A stretch of 36,116 nt of DNA, taken from positions 1 through 36,116 of IMG/VR virus record IMGVR_UViG_3300025141_000334. The stretch is one strand, 5' to 3'. The position numbers were made by a program, and so were the translations under genes. The notes beneath the pieces were generated by a model that had not been told where the DNA came from, searched no databases, and saw nothing but the letters and a program-made list of their open reading frames with translations. Origin of the DNA: a virus. Of this stretch, positions 27,201-32,630 are shown piece after piece; the stretch's first letter is position 1, and each line of letters begins with the position of its first letter.

Positions 27201-27524
27201 GGTGGTTATGGTAATTCTATGTATATAGAGAAGAGATTAATTGGAATGACAGATATAAGTGCGTGGGTAGAAGGTGCAGTTTCTAGATATGAGTTTAGAG
27301 TAGCACATTTAAAAGAAAACACTATGACAACTTTTACAGTTGGTGAAGCTATAACTAAAGGCGCTCAAATAGGTCTTATGGGTACTACTGGAAATTCTGA
27401 CGGAGTTCACCTACACTATGAAATAAAAAAATATTTTATTAATAAAAACTTGAAAGAAGAAATGAAATATTTAAACCCAAATAACTTTAATACAGAATAT
27501 CTTAAGGAAGAAAAATCAGCATAA
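21243..27524 (+). CDS. giant baseplate hub-type protein with C-terminal M23 peptidase
   Basis: 2093 aa. The N-terminal 250 residues (VPQVTINFVDVRGKTLFE, HLPYPQFDLTVKGYYGQAV) look like a baseplate beta domain. A second conserved stretch near residues 1770-1850 (QPTTYFQLRYVPMFSGPYLI, TDVSHSISPNEMQTTFSGV) resembles hub or gp27-like domains. The last ~170 residues are a LytM/M23 zinc peptidase: HRGID (H1936, D1940), RVAHLK (H2022) and HLHYEI (H2056, H2058), with IGLMGTTGNSDGVHLH as the family signature. The peptidase would cut peptidoglycan cross-links during injection, the job done by gp5 lysozyme in T4. Much of the middle is unrecognised. Hub plus enzyme in one chain is unusual at this size. 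Confidence 0.85.
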   Translation: MADDILNAGESVYVQQVCDNLVLIDPNKITSPDGKTIEDRLVRHEDLVIYINLVATVIPRSKIIVDKASSDNTGVKVDLFNGEINFLKPVGKKSLDSDWTEAFGPSVNKIRRQEDVTEKGETFITKTIDNKNDFQGFGIKNIDIKISSSFVPQVTINFVDVRGKTLFEQAETNTPYTAFFHLPYPQFDLTVKGYYGQAVKYQLALTNFQASFDSGSGDYNISATFIGNHIALLNDINLQQAMLAPYMYPSTRLISTNVEEQSKGLGRKIMDDVYNIYKKLGYLAPNFPHLTIYELIGKVETFTDNLKKNFTKVDLQFTNDQKTYELKLKNFYEAIFGTNGWKTTYLLPEDSKENVPLDMDIGSATDNGGKKIKALAYRLIDNTNEGIEKAESKLRYIIDGYKSILKDNPTFGVDKGEGSVNLIRDFFTEHQRARSNNAHNINEVPEKGYYVLDKTPKSFGGVFTRVMAEFEKNYNRIQSEVTQKLNKIFKESLTIEPTIRNLVAVVIAGVDTYLRLMDKVHTDAFNQKDAEDRIKVIITDKKAYADTVKGEHTVFPWPQYYEFDDQENKLVLKYPGAAGSLSMTKAYDRALWPEVEFIEEYTKTVAFRRNEIVAPISNDAKFIEVIPISVREFPFTGIEAYQINSNDGLGTIGSILWEILDRADDFTNYVGVVGYELMKQQKLADVIFQAAENDSKNLENSIKENLPLLEFFKDNNFNRLTLSSYFKSNTPDKEILYQNAYINTPYINDRVNKQSVPLKGTNFGLYPQSVTKESYTNNGEFLKYKDLYSTSKKASDGLFDCYPFIFSNVSGLGARLADGIPAPIGTDFFDINELTIPPQTNVYATENHKLFFSNLNWDSEKYGNSKTLPTLSSYTLEHQWVEHYETIEKDILLQPLTEGINNTGQFENQCVSMLNTPWFANAIYKGFTQEGALQPLPYAEAAYLFLNSLPLSSTLEKIITSFDSKNQYGGYTAQVIKQLASYHDLPYAFILKMGSLWWNYKNAPTNKADGIFGGLGAGDGGTMGNDGDIRCNEWYVDPANANGNGWYDYTYDGNILPGLDTTKITLGFWPRLIDAVHKIVTDKNILNPVGSWTPTPDAQSNFLNTFQLQMERESHLTFDKDSISYNFYTTFADSAFIGASGLDSVDAATDPYYILYPSAGGLVNTDLSFMTDNINTAGFDGSARFLWAGAGYGAFDVKEPQGQTGAGGYGAIYGRVPRTRYLKRIKNTTPEQEAWNINLTDLNDNNTKYDDFTELLSVFPTQVLEGFEREFLNFSEPVNPDASIVEGKYTEFKKIFTDLMFVKKSEVESVGASPTTQELGTAQYTKFLNVCRIFLNQSVIYKHGSVNGLDIVVNPTNSPSTVDTTTTKSLVYYLVDTGTIRASLPLPKFDNSVTLPTASFLLDISLWVIPRKEIGSNSQFNRMVNICFDFFKNYDISHTLVLQFAPILKLYMTFTEQDSPGGNVGLDEATFTKRLTSMLTMMDNASTEYVDKLLKLMAKVNPFKSLNEEDGDDSDDERPKIVADNLKLELYQVFKTFNDKWISGTKVQGEDTQTNRTSNTSIPSYNTVMERFMFLDRGNRDIGSKAMIDIYTFLGLDTPFTKEPSTSVKQTVAGFISHICSINHFNFIPLPSYVNFYNMQGNNTQAQGDTMFGTFKEVDTTKSSPKYLCQYVGPPSTSLDIKTMNYGYNNDSFVLNRVSPNPLCGPVPNTEEERQLSNKIMAFAVDFGIPNQQVFENLSLDQSEFPNTSESFRILEDLGKMASGSKVSTNSLNLFNLYKSRSYKCQVTALGNALIQPTTYFQLRYVPMFSGPYLITDVSHSISPNEMQTTFSGVRVGITSLPKITDLLSTIQEQLTKHLDQLDDVVETNQKELKLDVFDFTEQELENDIIDNESDIQTLTFPIGDPVDLTKIQEPSPGQKFWVLRTNKTTKKTYNHRGIDYSPNTKSQGEDIVIKSPVSGIITHIKTGCFPRLSANDDSITGNACGGGYGNSMYIEKRLIGMTDISAWVEGAVSRYEFRVAHLKENTMTTFTVGEAITKGAQIGLMGTTGNSDGVHLHYEIKKYFINKNLKEEMKYLNPNNFNTEYLKEEKSA

Positions 27525-27558
27525 ATAAACTAATATAGAATTTATTTATTTTTACTAA

Positions 27559-27565
27559 TATTTAT
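27559..27565 (+). promoter_or_regulatory. TATTTAT motif (pair)
   Basis: It lies 15 nt before the ATG at 27581. A second overlapping-phase copy lies at 27543-27549. The 56-bp spacer after the hub gene holds no obvious terminator. Confidence 0.45.
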
Positions 27566-27580
27566 ATAATAAACAATACT

Positions 27581-27823
27581 ATGATAACAGAAAATTTAAA
27601 ACGAAAATTAGATAATTTTTTAGGAAAGGACACCAACGCGGTTCAAAAAACTAGTTCTGTAGATGGGGCTTCTCAAGAAGTGTGTGATATGGATACTGGT
27701 ATTTGTTATACTATAAGAACTAGAGACGGATTAATAGAAAGAGTAGATAATGAAACTAGACTTAATAGAAAAGTACAAGTAGAATCACCTAATGGGGATG
27801 TAAAACAATTATTAAATGGATAA
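27581..27823 (+). CDS. small hypothetical protein
   Basis: 80 aa, beginning MITENLKRKLDNFLGK. Residues 35-50 contain a pair of cysteines in CDMDTGICYTIRTRDG, with strands on either side. There are no membrane segments. It overlaps the next gene by 8 bp, so the two are coupled. Function unknown; a small virion or assembly component is possible given the late-type motif upstream. Confidence 0.68.
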   Translation: MITENLKRKLDNFLGKDTNAVQKTSSVDGASQEVCDMDTGICYTIRTRDGLIERVDNETRLNRKVQVESPNGDVKQLLNG

Positions 27824-28577
27824 TTTAGAAAAAAGTCTAAACGAAGAACTTAAAAGATTTAACCAAATAGGTTATAATTCTATAAACCTAGAAGAACAAA
27901 TGTTAGGTAGCGTGGGTGGAGGCTCCGGTTTTATGACAAAACAAGGTGACTCTGAAAGATTGAAAAAATTTGAAGCAAGACAAATAGAAATGTCTGAACA
28001 AGAAGATGTAGAAGCTCCAGCAGTAGACGATACGATGATGGACGATGCAGAAATAACATCATTTGATGAAATGGGTGTAGGTGACGAAGAAGTTGCTGTT
28101 GATATAGAAGGAGAAGTCGATGCCACAGCACCGCCAGCACCACCAACACCTCCAGTGCCCCCAGCAGAACCTGAAGTGCCTGCAGAAGCTGAACCAGCGG
28201 CTGAGGTTGAAGTTGAAGTTGGTGACTTGATAGATAAACAGGAGACCCTAGAAAAAAGTTCAGAAGAAACAAATACTAAATTAGACTCATTAATGTCTAT
28301 GTTAGATGGTATGGAAGAAAAACTAGAAGGTATGGACCAACTAATGGCCCAGATAAATAACCTAGAAGAAAAAATAGAAACATTTAGACCACAAAGTGAA
28401 CAAGAAAAATTGGACTCAAGAAAAATGGATTCTGGACCGTATGACCAAACACTTTCAGATTTTTGGGATGATAGCCAAGACAAGTTTGAAGCACAGGGTA
28501 AAGAAGAATACATCCTTACAACAGATGATGTAGATAATTTTTCAGATTCAGAGATACAAAAAAGTTTTAATTTATAA
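27816..28577 (+). CDS. acidic Pro/Glu-rich coiled-coil protein, possible scaffold or virion component
   Basis: 253 aa, strongly acidic. The N-terminus SLNEELKRFNQIGYNSINLE is an amphipathic helix followed by an NLEEQ element, a pattern I associate with packaged or core proteins of phages of this type. Residues about 65-135 are a Glu/Ala/Pro linker (TAPPAPPTPPVPPAEPEVPA). Residues about 145-195 are a heptad-like coiled coil (LMSMLDGMEEKLEGMDQLMA). The rest is acidic with aromatic residues (YDQTLSDFWDD). A strong terminator follows. Prohead core, tail-fibre chaperone or internal protein are all open. Confidence 0.68.
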   Translation: MDNLEKSLNEELKRFNQIGYNSINLEEQMLGSVGGGSGFMTKQGDSERLKKFEARQIEMSEQEDVEAPAVDDTMMDDAEITSFDEMGVGDEEVAVDIEGEVDATAPPAPPTPPVPPAEPEVPAEAEPAAEVEVEVGDLIDKQETLEKSSEETNTKLDSLMSMLDGMEEKLEGMDQLMAQINNLEEKIETFRPQSEQEKLDSRKMDSGPYDQTLSDFWDDSQDKFEAQGKEEYILTTDDVDNFSDSEIQKSFNL

Positions 28578-28602
28578 TTAATTATAAAAATATACTATAT
28601 TT

Positions 28603-28627
28603 AAAGCCCTTTAAGTGGGCTTTTTTT
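28603..28627 (+). terminator. rho-independent terminator closing the structural block
   Basis: Arms AAAGCCC (28603-28609) and GGGCTTT (28617-28623), 7-nt loop, T-run 28621-28627. It separates the late structural genes from the replication module. Confidence 0.88.
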
Positions 28628-28651
28628 ATTTAATTATTTTTTATAAGATAA

Positions 28652-28680
28652 TTGACAACCTAGAATAAGTTAGTTATCAT
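28652..28680 (+). promoter_or_regulatory. candidate promoter of the replication module
   Basis: TTGACA (28652-28657), a 17-nt spacer and TATCAT (28675-28680) form a near-consensus sigma-70-type promoter. The transcript start would be near 28687, giving an A-rich leader of about 33 nt before the ATG at 28720. No TATTTAT motif is found here, and no Bacteroidota TAnnTTTG box. A Bacteroidota host may not read this type, so function is uncertain. Confidence 0.4.
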
Positions 28681-28719
28681 TAATCAAGTAAATTAACTAT
28701 TAAAAAAAAAATATAAGAT

Positions 28720-29589
28720 ATGAGTTCAAGTTTAGACGCTGTATTAGCCCAATACGAAAAAAACAAACAGACAACATCTTCAACGCCAAGAATGTCGGAT
28801 GAAGATAGACTAAAACAATATTTCACCATCGCTCTACCTAAAGGAGTTAAGGCGGGTGAAAAAAGAATCAGAATACTACCTACAAAAGATGGTAGTTCAC
28901 CATTTAAAGAAGTGTTTTTCCACAACACACAAGTACAAGGTAGATGGATGAAAATTTATGACCCAGGTAAAGACTCTACTGGCAAACCAACAGGAGAAAG
29001 AAGCCCATTAAATGAAGTAGAAGAAGCTTTAAGATTAGCTGGTGACGCACAATCAAAAGAATTAGCACGAAATTATCGTTCACAAAAATTTTACATAGTA
29101 AAAGTAGTTGATAGAGATAAGGAAGAGGACGGTGTTAAGTTTTGGAGATTTAAACATAATTGGAAAGGTGATGGACCAATTGATAAAATTATACCTATTT
29201 GGAGAAATAAAGGTGATATTACTGATATTAATGAAGGTAGAGATTTAATTCTTATACTACAAGCGGTTCCATTACCAGGTGGTAGAGGTGAGTATACTAC
29301 AGTATCTTCTGTTATGTATGAAGACCCAGGTAAGTTAACAGAAGATAACTTAAAGGGGACAGAATGGACTTCAGACGAAAGAACATGGAAAGACGTGTAC
29401 GCTCAAAAACCAGTTGAGTACTTAGAGGCTATATCTAAAGGTTTAGACCCAGTTTGGGACAGTGAGTTAAAAAAATACACATACGACGACCCAAATTCTA
29501 AAACAAATAGTACTATTGACATAAGTTCAACAAGTAATACGGTAGACCCACAAGCAAACGAGAAAGCAGACGAAGACTTACCATTTTAA
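28720..29589 (+). CDS. gp32-like single-stranded DNA-binding protein
   Basis: 289 aa (T4 gp32 is 301 aa). It shows the family layout: a polar N-terminus, a core with IALPKGVKAGEKRIRILP, the FYIVKVVDRDKEEDGVKFWR strands and WKDVYAQKP, then a Ser/Thr-rich linker and an acidic tail. It coats single strands at forks and recombination intermediates and recruits partners through the tail. Two differences: the chain has no cysteine, so the zinc finger of T4 gp32 is absent; and it ends DEDLPF, like the tip of bacterial SSB (DDDIPF). It leads an operon with UvsX 11 nt downstream. The long A-rich leader fits high expression. Confidence 0.85.
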   Translation: MSSSLDAVLAQYEKNKQTTSSTPRMSDEDRLKQYFTIALPKGVKAGEKRIRILPTKDGSSPFKEVFFHNTQVQGRWMKIYDPGKDSTGKPTGERSPLNEVEEALRLAGDAQSKELARNYRSQKFYIVKVVDRDKEEDGVKFWRFKHNWKGDGPIDKIIPIWRNKGDITDINEGRDLILILQAVPLPGGRGEYTTVSSVMYEDPGKLTEDNLKGTEWTSDERTWKDVYAQKPVEYLEAISKGLDPVWDSELKKYTYDDPNSKTNSTIDISSTSNTVDPQANEKADEDLPF

Positions 29590-29600
29590 ATTTTTAACAA

Positions 29601-30605
29601 ATGGCACTAAAGAAAAGAAGTTTTTCAGAAATAAAGAGCAAATTCTCTAAAAAGGCTAAATTCAAATCAGACAAATTTTTTGACCTAGGACCAGCATTCC
29701 TTGATGCGACAGGAATACCTGGTCCAGCAATGGGTCATTTACAAATGTTTTTAGGACATTCCGATACTGGTAAAACAACAGCACTTATTAAGACAGCTGT
29801 TGATGCACAGAAAAAAGGAATATTACCTGTAATAATAATAACAGAACAAAAATGGGGATTTAATTATGCAAAGTTGTTAGGTTTTGATTGTGAAGAAGTA
29901 GTAGATGAAGAAACAGGGGAAATAGATTGGGATGGGTTTTTCTTATTTAATAATGATTTTGAATATATAGAACAAATTACAGATTATATAAATTCTTTGT
30001 TAGATGCTCAAGAAAAAGGTGATTTAGATTATGATTTATTATTCTTATGGGATTCTGTAGGTTCTATACCATGTAAAATGACATTTGACGGTAAAGGTGG
30101 TAAAATGCATAACGCTGCAGTATTTGCTGATAAAATAGGAATGGGAATCAACCAAAGAATAGGAAAGTCTAGAAGAGAAGACTCAAAACACACAAATACA
30201 TTAGTAGTGGTAAATCAGCCTTGGGTTGAACTACCAGATAATCCTTTTGGTCAACCAAAGATTAAAGCAAAGGGTGGAGAAGCTTTATGGTTAAATTCTA
30301 CACTAGTTTTTAGATTTGGAAATCAAAAAAATGCTGGTACAACTAATATTTCAGCAGTTAAAGAAAAAAGAAAGGTTAAATTTGCAACCAGAACCAAGAT
30401 TACTATTATGAAGAACCATGTTAATGGTTTGGGTTATGAAGATGGTAAAATTTTAATGACACCACACGGATTTTTGGCTGGTAAAGACCCTGCTGAAGAA
30501 AAAAAATCAATAGAAAAATATAAACAAGAACATGCTACCTTTTGGTCTGAACAATTAGGTGTTGGTGGTGAATTCGATATTAAAGAAGAAAAAGAAAATG
30601 ATTGA
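29601..30605 (+). CDS. uvsX: UvsX/RecA-like recombinase
   Basis: 334 aa (T4 UvsX 391). Walker A is GHSDTGKTT (52-60, K58). The Walker B region is LLFLWDSVGS (D151). RecA-family segments follow: MGINQRIGKS, TLVVVNQPW and KAKGGEALWLNSTLVFRFG. It forms filaments on ssDNA, loaded from the SSB encoded just upstream, and promotes strand exchange for recombination-dependent replication and repair. The C-terminus is shorter than in T4 and rich in Glu/Lys. Its last codons overlap the start of a 33-aa membrane peptide gene. Confidence 0.9.
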   Translation: MALKKRSFSEIKSKFSKKAKFKSDKFFDLGPAFLDATGIPGPAMGHLQMFLGHSDTGKTTALIKTAVDAQKKGILPVIIITEQKWGFNYAKLLGFDCEEVVDEETGEIDWDGFFLFNNDFEYIEQITDYINSLLDAQEKGDLDYDLLFLWDSVGSIPCKMTFDGKGGKMHNAAVFADKIGMGINQRIGKSRREDSKHTNTLVVVNQPWVELPDNPFGQPKIKAKGGEALWLNSTLVFRFGNQKNAGTTNISAVKEKRKVKFATRTKITIMKNHVNGLGYEDGKILMTPHGFLAGKDPAEEKKSIEKYKQEHATFWSEQLGVGGEFDIKEEKEND

Positions 30606-30699
30606 CATAGTAAGTTTAGTGATAGCATTTGGGGTGGGAATAGCTGTAGGTATGTATATAGCAAGTCAAATAGAAAACAATATAAATAAAAGAAAATGA
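30598..30699 (+). CDS. 33-aa single-pass membrane peptide
   Basis: MIDIVSLVIAFGVGIAVGMY, then IASQIENNINKRK. One hydrophobic segment of about 18 residues with Gly spaced at four (GVGIAVG, a packing pattern) is followed by a basic tail, so the C-terminus should face the cytoplasm. The ATG overlaps the end of UvsX by 8 bp, and the TGA overlaps the next ATG as ATGA, so it is translationally coupled on both sides, which supports a real gene. No family recognised. It could tether a partner to the membrane or be a small toxin- or holin-like peptide. Confidence 0.6.
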   Translation: MIDIVSLVIAFGVGIAVGMYIASQIENNINKRK

Positions 30700-31130
30700 G
30701 TAATATAAAAATAGGTAGTAAAGTAAAAGTACATTATATAGGTACACTAAAAGATGGTGAGGAATTCGACAATTCAATAAAAAGGAAAGAACCTTTAAAA
30801 ATGGTTATAGGTGAAGGTAAGGTATTAAAGGATTTTGAAAACACTGTTAGAACAATGTCAGTTGGTGATAAAAAATCAGTGGAAATTTTATGTGAGCAAG
30901 CTTATGGAGAAGTTAATCCGGAAGCTATAGTAAAATCTCCACGAAATGAATTTCCTGAAGGATTTAGGTTTATAATTGATGAGAGAATACAAGGAAATAC
31001 GAAAAGTGGAAATCCGGCTACAGCAACTATTTTGGAAGTTACCAAAACAGAAGTTACCTTAGACATGAACCATCCTTTGGCTGGAAAAGATTTAAATTTT
31101 GAAATAGAACTTTTAGAAATAGAAAAATAG
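30696..31130 (+). CDS. SlyD-like FKBP-type peptidyl-prolyl isomerase
   Basis: 144 aa. The FKBP domain is interrupted as in SlyD: VHYIGTLKDGEEFDNS, then MVIGEGKVLKDFENTV, GDKKSVEILCEQAYGE, an insert-in-flap region (about 75-120), and the closing signature NHPLAGKDLNFEIELLEI. It catalyses cis-trans isomerisation at proline and acts as a folding chaperone in the cytoplasm. The metal-binding His-rich tail of bacterial SlyD is absent. The start overlaps the stop of the membrane peptide (ATGA). In a phage it probably helps fold an abundant virion protein or a replication enzyme. Confidence 0.88.
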   Translation: MSNIKIGSKVKVHYIGTLKDGEEFDNSIKRKEPLKMVIGEGKVLKDFENTVRTMSVGDKKSVEILCEQAYGEVNPEAIVKSPRNEFPEGFRFIIDERIQGNTKSGNPATATILEVTKTEVTLDMNHPLAGKDLNFEIELLEIEK

Positions 31131-31154
31131 TATTTAACCCTCTAAGTAAAAAAA

Positions 31155-32165
31155 ATGACCAAAACTCTTCTTATTGATGGGAACTCACTACTCCAACTAG
31201 GATTTCATGGGTTAAAAAATTTCCAAGATAAAAACGCAAATCTTGGTGCAGTATTTTATTTCCTTAATACTATAAAAAAATTAATAACAGAATATAGTTT
31301 TAATAAAGTTGTAGTTGCTTGGGACGGTCCAAAAAACTATGAAAGTAGAAGAAAGGTTTATAAAAACTATAAAATTAAAAGAGCAAATAAAAGATTAAGT
31401 GACGAACAAACTGAATCACTATATTCTCAGAAAGTAAGAATCCAACAATACCTAGAAGAAATTTTTATAAGACAATGTGAGTTTGAAGGATATGAAGCGG
31501 ACGATTGCATAGCTTTCTATTGTTTAAATAACAGTAATGAAGAAGTAACAATATTATCCAACGACAGAGACCTAACCCAACTAGTATCCGACAAGGTTAA
31601 TTTAAAACTTTTAAATAAACCAGATGTTATTAAAAAGGGTGATAAAATTAAATTTGAAAAACATTTTATTCCAGTAGAAAATATAAAGGTTATTAAAATC
31701 ATATGTGGTGATTCTTCTGACGATATAAGTGGTATAAAAGGAGTTGGTATAAAAACAGTTATAAACACAGTACCTGAAATATTAGAAAAAAATATAAATC
31801 TTGAATATTTTTTATATATGTGTAGAGACAAGTTCCTTAAAGGGGAAAGTAATTTTAGAGTTAATAATATAATAAGAGGACTTACTAAAGAAGGTGAGTT
31901 AGGAGATAACTTCTTTGAAAGAAATAAATTTTTGGTAGACCTTAGTAAAACACTACTACCAAAAGAAGCTCAAAAAGAGATTAAACAATTAATAAAAGAA
32001 AATATGGACCCAGAGGGGCGTTCATATAAAAATCTATTAAGAATGATGATGCAAGATGGTTTATTTAATTTTATTGGAAATTCTGACGAATCTTTTCTAA
32101 ATTTTACTAAACCATTCTTAATGTTGACTAGAATAGAAAAAAATAAATTTAAAAAAATTTTATAA
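31155..32165 (+). CDS. 5'-3' exonuclease (T4 RNase H/FEN family)
   Basis: 336 aa (T4 RNase H 305). Metal-binding acids occur in the expected places: LLIDGN (D8), VVAWDGP, FEGYEADDCIA, LSNDRDLTQL and CGDSSDDISG. The helix-hairpin-helix DNA-binding turn is SGIKGVGIKT. It removes RNA primers and 5' flaps from lagging-strand fragments. The gene sits in the replication operon one base before the next ORF. The C-terminal ~100 residues are less conserved and probably contact SSB or the helicase. Confidence 0.88.
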   Translation: MTKTLLIDGNSLLQLGFHGLKNFQDKNANLGAVFYFLNTIKKLITEYSFNKVVVAWDGPKNYESRRKVYKNYKIKRANKRLSDEQTESLYSQKVRIQQYLEEIFIRQCEFEGYEADDCIAFYCLNNSNEEVTILSNDRDLTQLVSDKVNLKLLNKPDVIKKGDKIKFEKHFIPVENIKVIKIICGDSSDDISGIKGVGIKTVINTVPEILEKNINLEYFLYMCRDKFLKGESNFRVNNIIRGLTKEGELGDNFFERNKFLVDLSKTLLPKEAQKEIKQLIKENMDPEGRSYKNLLRMMMQDGLFNFIGNSDESFLNFTKPFLMLTRIEKNKFKKIL

Positions 32166-32166
32166 A

Positions 32167-32595
32167 ATGAAAAAATTTGAAGATAAAGAGAAATTTGAAT
32201 TCCTATTATCGATAAACGATAATATAATATGCCAAAGATTTTTCACAGTAAAAAATCATAATCCAGATACAATTTATTCCGTAGACCTTTATGAATCTGT
32301 TAAATATATAAAAGATATTATAAATAAAAAATTAATTTTAAAAACTATAGACATTATAGATGAATTTTTTAAAGAAGATATGTCAAAATTACAGGAAGAA
32401 AGTGGATATTTTACGATAAACATTAAAAAAGGTAATAGAACGATAATGGAGAGAATTTTCTCTGCCGAGCTCTACCCACCTAAAGTTAGATTTTCTGTAG
32501 ATATAAGACCACAAATTTCTTATATTTTGAGAGAGTTAACTGACGTTTTGTCAGATAAAAATCCAGATTGTTATTACCTAGATAAGCAACTTTAA
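32167..32595 (+). CDS. hypothetical protein between exonuclease and helicase
   Basis: 142 aa, family not recognised. A mixed alpha/beta pattern: NDNIICQRFFTVKNHN near the start, a helical middle (SVKYIKDIINKKL), then strands (YFTINIKKGNRTIMERIFSA) and a final helix (ISYILRELTDVLS). It starts one base after the exonuclease stop. Position between replication genes suggests an accessory factor of the replisome, for instance a helicase partner, but no motif proves it. Confidence 0.68.
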   Translation: MKKFEDKEKFEFLLSINDNIICQRFFTVKNHNPDTIYSVDLYESVKYIKDIINKKLILKTIDIIDEFFKEDMSKLQEESGYFTINIKKGNRTIMERIFSAELYPPKVRFSVDIRPQISYILRELTDVLSDKNPDCYYLDKQL

Positions 32596-32608
32596 TCACT
32601 AATTTTAG

Positions 32609-32615
32609 TATTTAT
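32609..32615 (+). promoter_or_regulatory. TATTTAT motif before the DnaB helicase gene
   Basis: It lies 15 nt before the ATG at 32631. It is the only clear copy in the replication module, so the helicase and reductase may have extra expression from the motif-dependent system. Confidence 0.42.
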
Positions 32616-32630
32616 TTTTAAACACCATAT

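Noticed and set aside
27872-28513. Long minus-strand ORF (213 aa) opposite the acidic coiled-coil gene
   Set aside because: It is Ser/Cys/Thr-rich low complexity produced by reading Glu/Asp codons backwards. The plus-strand gene has coherent domains, operon overlap and a terminator.
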